DNA of 64,000 bases from Chitinophaga sp. sic0106 (GTDB taxonomy: Bacteria; Bacteroidota; Bacteroidia; Chitinophagales; Chitinophagaceae). Numbering within the stretch: position 1 is the first letter of the stretch; each line of letters starts with the position of its first letter. Shown here in pieces: positions 32,054 through 40,848 of the stretch. The DNA lies in contig NZ_JAHUWJ010000003.1 in the NCBI RefSeq assembly GCF_019219075.1, positions 186,001 through 250,000 of the forward strand, written 5' to 3'. The position numbers were made by a program, and so were the translations under genes. A model generated the notes under the pieces. It was not told where the DNA came from and did no database searches. It saw only the letters and a program-made list of their open reading frames with translations.

Positions 32054-35000
32054 TTACAAGTCAACACGAACGGTTAAAGTGGTTATTCTTGGTACCGGCA
32101 GACTATAACCACCAGTGATCGGATCTACTGCATCCGGGTCCAGTCCGTATTTGTTTTTTGTCCACAAGGCAACATTGTTCATTTGCGCGATCACCTGCAC
32201 ATTTCTAAACACTGTATTTTTAATTAACCTGGAAGGCAGGGAATATCCCAGCTGCACTTCTCTCAGGCGGATATAATCGCCAGGCATGATGCTATTGGAA
32301 GAATAGATGGCGGCCCGGTCGCGCCCATCATAGAAATCAACCGGAGAGGCAGAAACAGACGGGATATCCGTTTTAAGTTCATCGCCGGGAACTTTCCATC
32401 TGTCAGCAATCTGGTAATTGAGATTGGCAGCGCCAGCGTAACCGTTCATGGTTGGCATTTCTCTCCTCAATACATTTCCGAAGTTATACGTGGCAAACAC
32501 GCTGAGGAACAAGTCATGGTAATAGAAGATATTGGTAAAGCCACCTACGTATGGGGCACGGTATACGCCACTATATTCCAGGGAGGATAATACCGGCACT
32601 TTTACTTTCGCGCCTTTGTCGCCGTACACGAGCGGGTCACCACTTACAGGATCGAGGCCGGCCCATTTATAGCTCCAGAGGCTTTCGCGGCTATATCCTT
32701 CCACATATTGGCTGGAACCGGATACACGGTTCAAAGCAGGGTTGCTGTCGGCCATTCTGTTGGTCAGGATTTTATTTTTATTGTAGCCGAAGTTGAGGCG
32801 GCTCTCCCATCTGAAATCTGCTGATTCGATGACATTACCCCTGAGAGCCAGTTCCAGCCCGGTGTTACGCATCTTGGCGGCATTTATTTTCATGCTGGCG
32901 AAACCAACGGTAGGGTCAAGGACCTGTGTACCGAAAAGATCGTAGCCGTATTTATTATAAGCATCAATAGTCACCTGGAACCTGTTGCGTAGCAGTCCCA
33001 GATCCACGCCAAGGTTAAAAGTACGGGTACGTTCCCAGCGCAACTTAGGATTATAGTTCGCTACTCTTAAGGCAAAATCGTTGAGGTTTACCTGGTAACG
33101 CTGTGAGGCGGTGAGCAGTGGTGTGGTGGTTTTATCGAAGTTACCGGTGAGCCCTACGGTAGCGCGCAGCTTGAGCATGGATACGGCCGGGATGTTCATG
33201 AAATCTTCTTTGGCTACGTCCCAGGCCCCACCGATGGACCAGAGCGGGCTGCTGCGGTATTTCGGATCGGTACCAAATAGATTGGACTGATCTACACGGT
33301 AGCTACCGGTGAAGGTATATTTTTCATCATAGGTGTAGGCGGCCGTTCCATAGTAGGAAGCATGACGGTCATCCCTATACGAAAATACATCATAGCTGGT
33401 GGCATCGAAAACCGGGATGCCGGAGTTATCCCACCAGCGCAGGCCTCCTTTTGCCAGTGTCTTTTGGTCCACCGTTTGCCAGGAGAGCATTTGGTCGTTA
33501 TAACCATAATGGCGGGCGGAGCTGCCTTCAGTAATGAACTTTTTGAGCTCAATACCTGCGAGCACATTGACAAAGTGTTTGCCTTTAAAAGTGTTGGTAT
33601 AATTCAGTTGTGTTCTTATTGCCCAGTTGCTGAGTGTATTTTCCGACTGATCCAGGATATCTCCTTTAGGGAGGTTAAAGCTGGCGGCATTGTTAACGAG
33701 TGTAGCGTATTGGTTCAGTGCATTACGTACATAGGTGGAGTTGGAGTCCCGCTCGTTTTTAGTACTGTTTTTGGAGCGGTCGTACATAAAGGTACCGTTG
33801 AGCGACAAGCCTTTTGCGATTTTCCAGTTGGCATTTACCCTCGTACGCAGGGCCATGGTTTTGGTGTTGTTATTGGCCAGGCGTGCATCTTCGAGGAGGT
33901 TACGGCCAAAATTATAGTAGCCTTTCTTTACCAGGTCGTCGTTGGAAACGTGGTTGAAGTCCGTATAGTCGTACAGGTATTCCCCATTAGCGCCTGTGAG
34001 CAGCTGATATGGTGCCAGGTCTACTATATCATACGTGGAAACTGCGCTTTGTTTACTATTGGAAAATACAGCATTGATATCAGCGCTTACCTGGAAATTT
34101 TTGCTCAGGTCGAAATCGCTGCGGGTATTGAGTTGTGTGTTATCGGATTTACTGCCGATCATGGTTCCTTTATCGTAATCATAGGAGCCTGACACCATGA
34201 AGCGATAGCCTTTACCTCCTCCGGCGAGGGAGAGGTAATGGTTGGTGCGAACACCGGTTTGCTGCAGGAGGTCGTTGATCTGACTGTTGTTGGATATGCC
34301 TCCGAGGGAGTCGGCCTGGCGACTGTATTCTTCGGCGGTGATGGTACCGGCGTCGAGTTGGAGCAGCAGGTCGTAGGAGGGCGTATAGCCGTATTTGCTA
34401 TTAAGGAACATGTTAGGCGTAATAAATTCTTTATCGTAAAGTTCTTTATTATACTTTACCATGTCGGCGGAGCTGGCGCGGCCCAGTTTGGAAAAATCTG
34501 GTCGCTGGGTGAAGTAGGTATTAGCGGTATAGTTTACCCGCAGATTCCCCTCTTTCCCTCGTTTGGTGGTGATGACGATTACACCGTTGGAGGCGGCGGC
34601 GCCCCAGATGGCGGCGGCGGCGGCATCTTTGAGCACATCAATGGTGGCCACGTCGTTCATATTCTGCGGCAGCTGGTTTACCTGGAAGCCGTCCACGATG
34701 ATAAGTGGGGAGGTACGGTCCGACTGCAGGGAGCTACCACCGCGGATTTGGATGGAGGTGGCTCCGGGTTGACGGTTAGCGGCTATACCCGTATAGGTAG
34801 GCGACAGTGTGAGGCCTGGCACGGCTCCTTCCAGCACGCCGTTGAGCGACTGGCTGCTGCGCCGTTCAATTTCCTTTTCAGTGATGCTGGCGTAGGCACC
34901 GGTGGTATTCTTTTTAGCCATGGTTTGATAGCCGGAGGATATCACTACTTCCCGGATGGACTGCAGCGCCTGTTTCAGCGTCACGTTTACCTGGGAGCGG

Positions 35001-35575
35001 CTGCCGGTTTCCACTTCGGTGGATTCGTAACCGATGTAGGAGATCAGCAGCGTGGCTGGCTCCGTATGTAGTTTCATGGAGAAGTTACCCCTGTCGTCGG
35101 TAACGGCTACTGTCTGGTGACCTTGTTCGCGGATGGTTACACCTGGCAGGTAGAGCACATCATTACCTTCGAAGAGTCCTACCCTGCCCTGAATTACTTT
35201 TTCAGCGCCGGGTTGTACGGGTGTCACTTCTTTTTTGGCAGTAACGCTGATCATGTTATTATTCCTTTTGAAGGAAAACTTGTAATGATCGGCGAGGTAT
35301 TGCAGGATTTCTTCGAGCGACATTTTACCGGTTGGTATAGAGATAGCCTGGCCGGTGTTAATTGTTGATCCACTGTAGAAAAATCTTACTTTATAGAGTG
35401 CGCCGAGCTGATTAAATGCTTTATCAGCCTGCACTCCAACAATGTTCACTGTTCTTTTCTCCTGTGCTGCTGCCGGTTGTTGCAGCAGCAGGGAGCCTAA
35501 TAAAATAAGTACCGGGATGGCATGGAACGTCCGTTTCGTTATCTTTTCAGATAACCGACATTTGATTAAATGCAT
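32054..35575 (-). CDS. SusC/RagA TonB-linked outer-membrane transporter with STN domain
   Basis: The 1173-residue protein has a signal peptide (about 1-37), an STN (secretin/TonB short N-terminal) domain near 45-110, a carboxypeptidase-D-like regulatory domain near 127-200 (GVTIREQGHQTVAVTDDRGNF), a plug with SSLQSDRTSPLIIVDGF and ASNGVIVITTKRG, and a large 22-strand barrel ending in TTLTVRVDL. The STN domain is the part that signals to FecR in sigma/anti-sigma systems, and a FecR gene starts upstream on the same strand with 13 bases between. It imports a ligand with SusD in a TonB-dependent way. The substrate cannot be read directly. Confidence 0.95.
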   Translation of the reverse strand: MHLIKCRLSEKITKRTFHAIPVLILLGSLLLQQPAAAQEKRTVNIVGVQADKAFNQLGALYKVRFFYSGSTINTGQAISIPTGKMSLEEILQYLADHYKFSFKRNNNMISVTAKKEVTPVQPGAEKVIQGRVGLFEGNDVLYLPGVTIREQGHQTVAVTDDRGNFSMKLHTEPATLLISYIGYESTEVETGSRSQVNVTLKQALQSIREVVISSGYQTMAKKNTTGAYASITEKEIERRSSQSLNGVLEGAVPGLTLSPTYTGIAANRQPGATSIQIRGGSSLQSDRTSPLIIVDGFQVNQLPQNMNDVATIDVLKDAAAAAIWGAAASNGVIVITTKRGKEGNLRVNYTANTYFTQRPDFSKLGRASSADMVKYNKELYDKEFITPNMFLNSKYGYTPSYDLLLQLDAGTITAEEYSRQADSLGGISNNSQINDLLQQTGVRTNHYLSLAGGGKGYRFMVSGSYDYDKGTMIGSKSDNTQLNTRSDFDLSKNFQVSADINAVFSNSKQSAVSTYDIVDLAPYQLLTGANGEYLYDYTDFNHVSNDDLVKKGYYNFGRNLLEDARLANNNTKTMALRTRVNANWKIAKGLSLNGTFMYDRSKNSTKNERDSNSTYVRNALNQYATLVNNAASFNLPKGDILDQSENTLSNWAIRTQLNYTNTFKGKHFVNVLAGIELKKFITEGSSARHYGYNDQMLSWQTVDQKTLAKGGLRWWDNSGIPVFDATSYDVFSYRDDRHASYYGTAAYTYDEKYTFTGSYRVDQSNLFGTDPKYRSSPLWSIGGAWDVAKEDFMNIPAVSMLKLRATVGLTGNFDKTTTPLLTASQRYQVNLNDFALRVANYNPKLRWERTRTFNLGVDLGLLRNRFQVTIDAYNKYGYDLFGTQVLDPTVGFASMKINAAKMRNTGLELALRGNVIESADFRWESRLNFGYNKNKILTNRMADSNPALNRVSGSSQYVEGYSRESLWSYKWAGLDPVSGDPLVYGDKGAKVKVPVLSSLEYSGVYRAPYVGGFTNIFYYHDLFLSVFATYNFGNVLRREMPTMNGYAGAANLNYQIADRWKVPGDELKTDIPSVSASPVDFYDGRDRAAIYSSNSIMPGDYIRLREVQLGYSLPSRLIKNTVFRNVQVIAQMNNVALWTKNKYGLDPDAVDPITGGYSLPVPRITTLTVRVDL

Positions 35576-35588
35576 AAGTTTTGGTTGA

Positions 35589-36602
35589 TTACTTGATTAG
35601 AACGTTGGTTTCATCTGTAAATTCATATTGTTTATTCACTGCAAAGCATAAGACATCCAGGACAGACTGTAAGGAGTCATTCCTAAATTTTCCTGAGAAT
35701 GTTTCTTTGTTAATATCCATACCTTCCACATTAATCTTTACGTTATAGCAGGATTCGATTTGGAATACCACTTCCTGTAGTGGTGTATTCTCAAATATTA
35801 TTTCCTGTATTTTCCAGGCAGCCAGGGCTTTTGGTTCGAACACCTGCTGTTTCCCGTTGTCATTCATCGAATCGGAAGCGAAGCTTTGCATGGGTTGCAG
35901 GTAGGTAAGCAACTTTTTCTGGTTGCCTGTTTCCTGTTCCACTTTCACTTTCCCTTGTTCCAGCATCACGTGTACACGACCGGGATGCGCTGTCATTTTA
36001 AACGCCGTTCCCAGGGCAGTCACCAGGTAGCCGGCGCCTTGCACATCAAATGGCAGGCTGGCTTTCCCTTTGATCCGGAAATAACCGGTACCGGCTAGTT
36101 TCACGTGCCTGTTGGCCACATTATAGTTACTGTCTATGTCCAGGCTGCTGTTTTTTTCCAGCAGCACATAGGTACTATCAGGCAACATAAATCCGCTGCG
36201 GCCCTTACTGCCGGCGCTATAATGCAGCTGTTTGGCCAGTATCGCCGGTTGTACCGGTGAAGGCTGTTTCGCCTGATGCAGATAGCGTTGTCCAACCATT
36301 AGCCCCGCTACTACAGCAGCTACTGCTGCCCACCAATAAACCGGTTTCATCACCGGCTTCTTCGCAGTATGGCTACGGAGGTAATCATCCATCCGGGTCA
36401 TGGCGCCTGCCTTTTCCTGTTCTGCTATCAGCAGCCAGCCCGTTGATTTTACCATGGCTTCCGCCTCGCGGAAAGTAGCCGTATGCGCAGGATGCTGCCG
36501 TAACCATTGCTCCCAGAAATGAACATCCTGTTCATTTGCACGTATACAATAGTTAATAAATGACGGTTGTTGCAACAACCCGTCTACGGTCAGTTCATCC
36601 AT
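35589..36602 (-). CDS. FecR-family anti-sigma factor (locus 1)
   Basis: The 337-residue protein has a cytoplasmic N-terminal part (about 1-85) with HFWEQWLRQHPAHTATFREAEAMV, one membrane helix near 90-106, a periplasmic FecR domain (HYSAGSKGRSGFMLPDSTYVLLEKNSSL onwards, about 125-225; GTGYFRIKG) and a C-terminal DUF4974 segment (NKETFSGKFRNDSLQSVLDVL). FecR holds the cognate ECF sigma factor until the SusC STN domain signals occupancy. It lies between the sigma gene (42 bases upstream) and the SusC gene (13 bases downstream) in one orientation, the standard order in Bacteroidota. Confidence 0.92.
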   Translation of the reverse strand: MDELTVDGLLQQPSFINYCIRANEQDVHFWEQWLRQHPAHTATFREAEAMVKSTGWLLIAEQEKAGAMTRMDDYLRSHTAKKPVMKPVYWWAAVAAVVAGLMVGQRYLHQAKQPSPVQPAILAKQLHYSAGSKGRSGFMLPDSTYVLLEKNSSLDIDSNYNVANRHVKLAGTGYFRIKGKASLPFDVQGAGYLVTALGTAFKMTAHPGRVHVMLEQGKVKVEQETGNQKKLLTYLQPMQSFASDSMNDNGKQQVFEPKALAAWKIQEIIFENTPLQEVVFQIESCYNVKINVEGMDINKETFSGKFRNDSLQSVLDVLCFAVNKQYEFTDETNVLIK

Positions 36603-36644
36603 GGTGGTACCTTTTAATTTAACAGAGAGATAATGAATGCGAAT

Positions 36645-37193
36645 TTACCACAGAAATAAAATATTTTTTTTGCCGACTGCTGCACGAAGTTGCGCAATCG
36701 CCCTGTGGGTGAGGTTATAAACGGTTCTGAGACTAGCTTTTTTCAGGGTCGCAATTTCCTGGAGGGACTTATGATGGACGAATCGCAGCTCTATCACCTC
36801 CCGCTGGGAGGGTGTCAAAGATTGTAAGGCCGACTGAATCAGGGCATAACGGGCATCAAAGAGTTCCAGCTCCCGGTCCGCCTCTTCCGATACATCAATC
36901 AGGTCAGCAATATCGGTGAGCCGGCGTTCCTTACCCCATTGCTCTATCAGCCTGCGTTTGAAAGAAGTGAGCAGATAGCGGGATACGTGCACCTCCCTTG
37001 AAAGATTCCCTTTCTTCTCCCAGAGATATATAAAAAAATCATGTAAGCTATCCTTTACGAATGCAGCTTCCCCATCGAGCCATTTACAGCCCCATACAAA
37101 AAGGTAGGAGTAATACTTGCTGTATAAATCGCGGAACGAACTCTCATCCCCCTCACAAAAGCTTCTCCAGATACTTGCGTCCTCCTGCATCAT
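36645..37193 (-). CDS. ECF sigma factor controlling SusCD locus 1
   Basis: Start set at ATG 37193 (MMQEDASIW); a GTG at 37259 would extend it by 22 residues, but it would lie upstream of the TATCTTTG promoter element at 37235-37228, which argues against it. The 182-residue product has sigma region 2 (DSLHDFFIYLWEKKGN near 48-63) and region 4 (SALQSLTPSQREVIELRFVHHKSLQEIATL near 118-147). It belongs to the Bacteroidota group of SusCD-linked ECF factors. FecR follows it. It likely transcribes the locus down to the lipoprotein at 27658. Confidence 0.9.
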   Translation of the reverse strand: MMQEDASIWRSFCEGDESSFRDLYSKYYSYLFVWGCKWLDGEAAFVKDSLHDFFIYLWEKKGNLSREVHVSRYLLTSFKRRLIEQWGKERRLTDIADLIDVSEEADRELELFDARYALIQSALQSLTPSQREVIELRFVHHKSLQEIATLKKASLRTVYNLTHRAIAQLRAAVGKKNILFLW

Positions 37194-37213
37194 ATATAGT
37201 GGGAAAATTTTTC

Positions 37214-37235
37214 TTTGGTTGGATAACCAAAGATA
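37214..37235 (-). promoter_or_regulatory. Promoter -7 element within an inverted repeat upstream of sigma factor
   Basis: On the plus strand TTTGGTT (37214-37220) and AACCAAA (37225-37231) form an inverted repeat around GGAT. CAAAGATA (37228-37235) overlaps it and reads TATCTTTG on the minus strand, an exact -7 element 35 bases from the sigma-factor start. The -33 position has TTTCG, a partial match. A dimeric regulator could bind here. Confidence 0.6.
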
Positions 37236-37345
37236 TTCCTTTTTTATTTTTCGAAACACGATAATTATCAGGAGTGCGTATTGTTTTTTTTCATTTAAAA
37301 ACGACCTGCGCGAAAAGTATTTTTAGACCATGGAAAGCTTAAGCC

Positions 37346-38338
37346 TTACCTGATCAATTGTTTACTTTTCAGGTATTCCCAAAATTCCGGGGAGATGGCA
37401 TTTTTCACCATATCCACATTGCCTTTCACCTTGGCAGCCTTGCTGGTGCTCATAGCCACCGCGCTTACACCCGGTACATTGAGTCCATACTGTATACATG
37501 CATGAGCAGGATCCACGCCATGCAGTGCACAGGCGGCAAAGAAGTGGCTACGCCAGCGGATCAGGTCTGCATGCGCCGGTTCACTGCCATCCACGAGTTT
37601 GTAATTGTAGTAGTCGCCACCAGTGAGAAAACCGCCATTAAACACGGCAGAATTGATGACCGCTATCCCGCGTGCCTGCAGCGATTGAATAAACGCCCCC
37701 AGCTCTTCCGGATGTGCATGCAGCGTCATACTGTTAGCGATCATCACCCAGTCGAGTGATACCAGTTCCGTTATTTCCCGGATCACCTCCCAGTTTTTAG
37801 CGCCTACGCCGATGGCCTGTACCCTACCCTGCGATTTTAAATCATGCAGGGCCTGATAGGCATCCTTTATATCTTCCAGTTTCCTGGCGCGTTCCATTGT
37901 TGTGTCGGCGGTAGCCAGGTATTCATCCGGGTCATGTACTGATACCAGCTGCGCATGGTAGTTGCCCAACAGCTGATTTCCCTGCTCAAAGCATTGGAGG
38001 ATACCGGCATAGCTGATGCGTTGCTCAGCATCGTAATTGATATCTTTCCATACCCCCCGCTCGAAGGTGGGCTCCGCGCCTTTCAGCGGAATACGATACC
38101 AGCCCAGCTTGTTGCTGATCAATACCTGCTCCTGTGGCACCTGCCAGTGGCGGAGTGCTGTACCCAGGGCCTCCAATGCCAGCCCTGCGCCATACTTACC
38201 GGCGGTATCAAATACAGCGGGTTGATTTACCTGCTGCAGGCATGCTCCCACGATGGCATTTTTATCTTCCTGGGAAAGCGCCTGGTAAAGATTACCGAGG
38301 GCGCTATTACCAAAAACGACTTTTGGAAGCTGCATCAT
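37346..38338 (-). CDS. Aldo/keto reductase (D-threo-aldose/L-fucose dehydrogenase-like)
   Basis: ATG 38338 (MMQLPKVVFG) is chosen; the frame extends to a TTG at 38407 that lies upstream of the promoter. The 330-residue TIM-barrel protein has FDTAGKYG near 43-50 (catalytic Asp and Tyr), ISNKLGW (Lys) and LVSVHDPDEY (His), the AKR tetrad in order. The long insert after ISNKLG (WYRIPLKGAEPTFERGVWKD) is typical for D-threo-aldose 1-dehydrogenases, which oxidise L-fucose or D-arabinose with NAD(P). It is divergent from an AraC-type regulator that may control it. Confidence 0.88.
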   Translation of the reverse strand: MMQLPKVVFGNSALGNLYQALSQEDKNAIVGACLQQVNQPAVFDTAGKYGAGLALEALGTALRHWQVPQEQVLISNKLGWYRIPLKGAEPTFERGVWKDINYDAEQRISYAGILQCFEQGNQLLGNYHAQLVSVHDPDEYLATADTTMERARKLEDIKDAYQALHDLKSQGRVQAIGVGAKNWEVIREITELVSLDWVMIANSMTLHAHPEELGAFIQSLQARGIAVINSAVFNGGFLTGGDYYNYKLVDGSEPAHADLIRWRSHFFAACALHGVDPAHACIQYGLNVPGVSAVAMSTSKAAKVKGNVDMVKNAISPEFWEYLKSKQLIR

Positions 38339-38376
38339 TATGATTAATTTGCGTTGATTAGGATGAAATAACGCGC

Positions 38377-38408
38377 CAAAAATAGCATAGCCTATACCTG
38401 GCAGCAAT
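38377..38408 (-). promoter_or_regulatory. Promoter of the aldo/keto reductase gene
   Basis: On the minus strand ATTG (38408-38405) and TATTTTTG (38384-38377) are separated by 20 bases, fitting the Bacteroidota -33/-7 layout with one mismatch in the -33 box. The distance to ATG 38338 is about 38 bases. Confidence 0.6.
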
Positions 38409-38464
38409 TACAATTAAGACTTTATTTTATACAAATCCGACCTTTAACCTGTACATTTACGACT

Positions 38465-39349
38465 ATGGGAAAGCGCCTGTTAAAACATTCTTTTTCACTG
38501 TTGCACGTGGACCATGTACACCTGGATACCCGGTGGAACTACAAACATGTGATCAGTCCTTACTACCGGCTGTATTACATCGATGAAGGTGAAGGCACCA
38601 TTTCAGGCCCCGCGGCGCGGATTAAACTGAGTCCGGGCAACCTGTACCTGATCCCCAGCTTCACCCTGTGCAACCTGCATTGCAGTGCCTACCTCAGTCA
38701 ATATTTCGTACAGTTTTTTGAAGAAGCCCCTGATGGCTTGTCGCTGTTTTACAACAAGCGGGTGCTGATGAAGAAAGCGGCTACCCCGGGTGACATTTCA
38801 AATATTAAGCGGCTCCTGCAACTGAATCCCAACAGGGGTATCAACCGGTCCGACAATCCACGGGTATACGAAAAAGATGCCTTTTACCGGGAATACCAGG
38901 AGCTGAACAATCTGCAGAGTGACGCGGTATATCTTGAAACGCAGGGCATACTGCTGCAGTTGTTGTCGCGCTTTATGGATCAGCAGTCGCAGGCGGCTGA
39001 TGAAGGACATGTGATACCATCCAAAATTATGGACACCATCAGTTATATACAGCTGCACCTGAAAGAACCGCTGACGGTGGCTTTTCTGGCATCGAGGGTA
39101 AATCACAACCAGGACTATTTTTCCCGGCAGTTTTTGCAGTTTACCGGCTTGCGGCCTTTACATTATATGCATGAAAAGCGGATAGAGCGGGCGCAGTATT
39201 TAATTGCCACTACCGATGCCGGCTATACGGAGATTGCTGCGGAAGTTGGGTTTGATAATTTGCCGCATTTTTCAAAGGTTTTCAGGAAGGTGACGGGGAT
39301 GACGCCTAACAAATACCGGCAGCAGAACCGGGTGATGAATACCATTTAA
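38465..39349 (+). CDS. AraC family transcriptional regulator
   Basis: The 294-residue protein joins an N-terminal cupin-like sensing domain (RLYYIDEGEGTISGPAARIKLSPGNLYLIPSF region, about 35-70) to a C-terminal AraC DNA-binding domain with two helix-turn-helix motifs. The second ends in the family signature EIAAEVGFDNLPHFSKVFRKVTGMTPNKYRQQ (about 254-286). It is divergent from the aldo/keto reductase gene with 126 bases between starts, so it may activate that gene in response to a sugar. This link is inference from position. Confidence 0.92.
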   Translation: MGKRLLKHSFSLLHVDHVHLDTRWNYKHVISPYYRLYYIDEGEGTISGPAARIKLSPGNLYLIPSFTLCNLHCSAYLSQYFVQFFEEAPDGLSLFYNKRVLMKKAATPGDISNIKRLLQLNPNRGINRSDNPRVYEKDAFYREYQELNNLQSDAVYLETQGILLQLLSRFMDQQSQAADEGHVIPSKIMDTISYIQLHLKEPLTVAFLASRVNHNQDYFSRQFLQFTGLRPLHYMHEKRIERAQYLIATTDAGYTEIAAEVGFDNLPHFSKVFRKVTGMTPNKYRQQNRVMNTI

Positions 39350-39353
39350 AACA

Positions 39354-39380
39354 ACAATCGCTGCCGGTGGCAGCGATTGT
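39354..39380. terminator. Bidirectional terminator between convergent genes
   Basis: ACAATCGCTGCC (39354-39365) pairs perfectly with GGCAGCGATTGT (39369-39380) around GGT. It begins five bases after the araC-type gene stop and precedes the YdeI-like gene stop on the other strand. Confidence 0.75.
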
Positions 39381-39394
39381 GTGTCAGGATCATT

Positions 39395-39973
39395 TTAGTC
39401 ATCCAGTCCTTTACCTTCCAGGATGGCGTCGAGGTATTTTTCTACTCTTTGTTCACGGGTTTTGGCCTGTTTAGCGGCTGCAAAATAGAGCAGGTAGCCA
39501 CGCTGGCGGCCAGGGGTGAGCGCTTCAAAAGCCTTCTTGAGTCCGGGAGTGGTATCCAGTTTTTGCTGAAACTCTTCCGGCACCGGGTATTCCTTTACTT
39601 TTTTGAACTTCACTTCCAGCCCGGATTTCTCAATTTCAATAGCTTCGTATATGTAGGCTTTTATCACTGCTTTCTGCTTTACAATTTCTTTGAGAGATGT
39701 AAAGCGGATCTGCCGGGCGGCCTGTACGTTTTCTGTCTGCTGAATCAGGATGCCTTCCGGATCAGCCATCAGGCTGCCTTTGTGAAAGAGGATAGCGCAG
39801 TAGTCTTTAAAACCATGCATCAGCACTACGTTTTTGCCCTGATAGGTGTAGCAGGGCACTCCCCACTTCAACTCCTCTTCCAGCGGACAATCCAGCAGGA
39901 TAGCTCTGAGTGTTTCAAATTCTTTCTGCCATTTATCGGCTCTGTCGATGAAGGCATCTATTTTCGGATTCAT
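39395..39973 (-). CDS. YdeI/OmpD-associated-like protein (DUF1801-type domain)
   Basis: The 192-residue protein starts NPKIDAFIDRADKWQKEFETLRAILLDC, then EELKWGVPCYTYQGKNVVLMHGFKDYCAILFHKG, the DUF1801-like fold found in YdeI proteins. The C-terminal helix region with EEFQQKLDTTPGLKKAFEALTPGRQRGYLLYF is the YdeI-specific extension. Family members relate to heat or peptide-stress phenotypes in some bacteria, without a proven biochemistry. It is the last gene of the arsR-led operon (11-base gap to the DoxX gene). Confidence 0.85.
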   Translation of the reverse strand: MNPKIDAFIDRADKWQKEFETLRAILLDCPLEEELKWGVPCYTYQGKNVVLMHGFKDYCAILFHKGSLMADPEGILIQQTENVQAARQIRFTSLKEIVKQKAVIKAYIYEAIEIEKSGLEVKFKKVKEYPVPEEFQQKLDTTPGLKKAFEALTPGRQRGYLLYFAAAKQAKTREQRVEKYLDAILEGKGLDD

Positions 39974-39984
39974 AGTCAGTACGT

Positions 39985-40368
39985 TTATGCGTTAACGGTA
40001 GTGAGTTTTCGGTTTGCCGGGCGGAAATACCAGGATATTACGGTGAGCACCAGCAGTAACATGGGGGGCCAGATATCACTGAAGCCCTGGCCCGATACGA
40101 TATGCGAATATACGGCGCCTGACATACAGAAGAAAAATCCTGCATAGGCCCATTCTTTCACCAGCGCAAACCCTGGTACCAGGATAGCAATAACACCCAG
40201 TATTTTCCAGACACCGATGAGGGTGAGCAGGTAGGCCGGATAGCCAATAGCGGCCAGCATTTCAGTATCTTTTGGCATATGCATGAGTTGAACCATTCCG
40301 GTGGAAACCATGCCTAATGAGAGCCATAACGTAGCAATCCAGTAGATGATTTTATTAGTCTTTGACAT
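39985..40368 (-). CDS. DoxX-like membrane protein
   Basis: This 127-residue protein has four hydrophobic helices (about 7-27, 47-65, 70-90, 98-115). The starts W-I-A-T-L-W-L-S-L-G-M-V-S-T-G and the KILGVIAILVPGF segment fit the DoxX-like (DUF-type, SURF4-related) family. Members are linked to thiosulphate:quinone oxidoreductase or to oxidative stress, but most are uncharacterised. It sits between the AHSA1-like gene (6-base gap) and the YdeI-like gene (11-base gap) in the arsR operon. Confidence 0.85.
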   Translation of the reverse strand: MSKTNKIIYWIATLWLSLGMVSTGMVQLMHMPKDTEMLAAIGYPAYLLTLIGVWKILGVIAILVPGFALVKEWAYAGFFFCMSGAVYSHIVSGQGFSDIWPPMLLLVLTVISWYFRPANRKLTTVNA

Positions 40369-40374
40369 GCAATC

Positions 40375-40842
40375 TTATTTTAATTTTTCTGCAACTTGTT
40401 GTAAGCGGTTGTGAGCCATATTCATGCCTTTGTCCATGCCTATTTTCAGGAACTGATCACGCTCGGCGGGGCTGCCGTACAAGATATGTACGGTGAGTTT
40501 GCTGGTATCATCCGACAGCGCTTCGAAATTTAGGAACTCCAGTTGTATACCGAAGCCCGTGTTTTCCATTTCGAAGGTCCTGGTAATTTTCTGATCAGTA
40601 ACAAACTCATGAAAAGTACCGTTGGCGCTGAATACTACTTTGCCTTCCTTGTCGGAGGTAGCGTATTGCCAGTTACCAAATTTCTGTCCGTTAAAAGCCA
40701 GCACTTTGGTGCCCATCCATTGTTCAATGATTTCGGGTTCGGCATATGCCCTGAAGAGCAGCTCTACCGGCAGTTCAAATTCGCGGGTGATCGTTAACTC
40801 CTGCTTTCCTTCAGCAGCCTGTACCTGGGTTTTCCTTTCCAT
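40375..40842 (-). CDS. SRPBCC (AHSA1-like) domain protein
   Basis: The 155-residue product is one START-like SRPBCC domain. ITREFELPVELLFRAYAEPEIIEQWMGTK opens it, with the typical polarised W-x-x-P position, and GNWQYATSDKEGK, FHEFVTDQKITRTFEMEN and the long C-terminal helix (FLKIGMDKGMNMAHNRLQQVAEKL) complete it. AHSA1-like bacterial proteins bind hydrophobic ligands and are regularly paired with ArsR regulators, as here (6 bases after arsR). The ligand is unknown. Confidence 0.88.
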   Translation of the reverse strand: MERKTQVQAAEGKQELTITREFELPVELLFRAYAEPEIIEQWMGTKVLAFNGQKFGNWQYATSDKEGKVVFSANGTFHEFVTDQKITRTFEMENTGFGIQLEFLNFEALSDDTSKLTVHILYGSPAERDQFLKIGMDKGMNMAHNRLQQVAEKLK

Positions 40843-40848
40843 GTGAAT

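Noticed and set aside
33362..34192. Long open frame opposite to the SusC gene (276 codons)
   Set aside because: It lies inside the SusC coding sequence on the other strand, whose protein is complete and conserved; the antisense product has no domain pattern.
34238..35071. Long open frame opposite to the SusC gene (277 codons), glycine-rich
   Set aside because: Glycine and valine richness comes from the reverse complement of plug-domain codons; no independent support.
37194..37259. Longer sigma-factor start at GTG 37259
   Set aside because: It lies upstream of the -7 element TATCTTTG (37235-37228), so the transcript would not include it.
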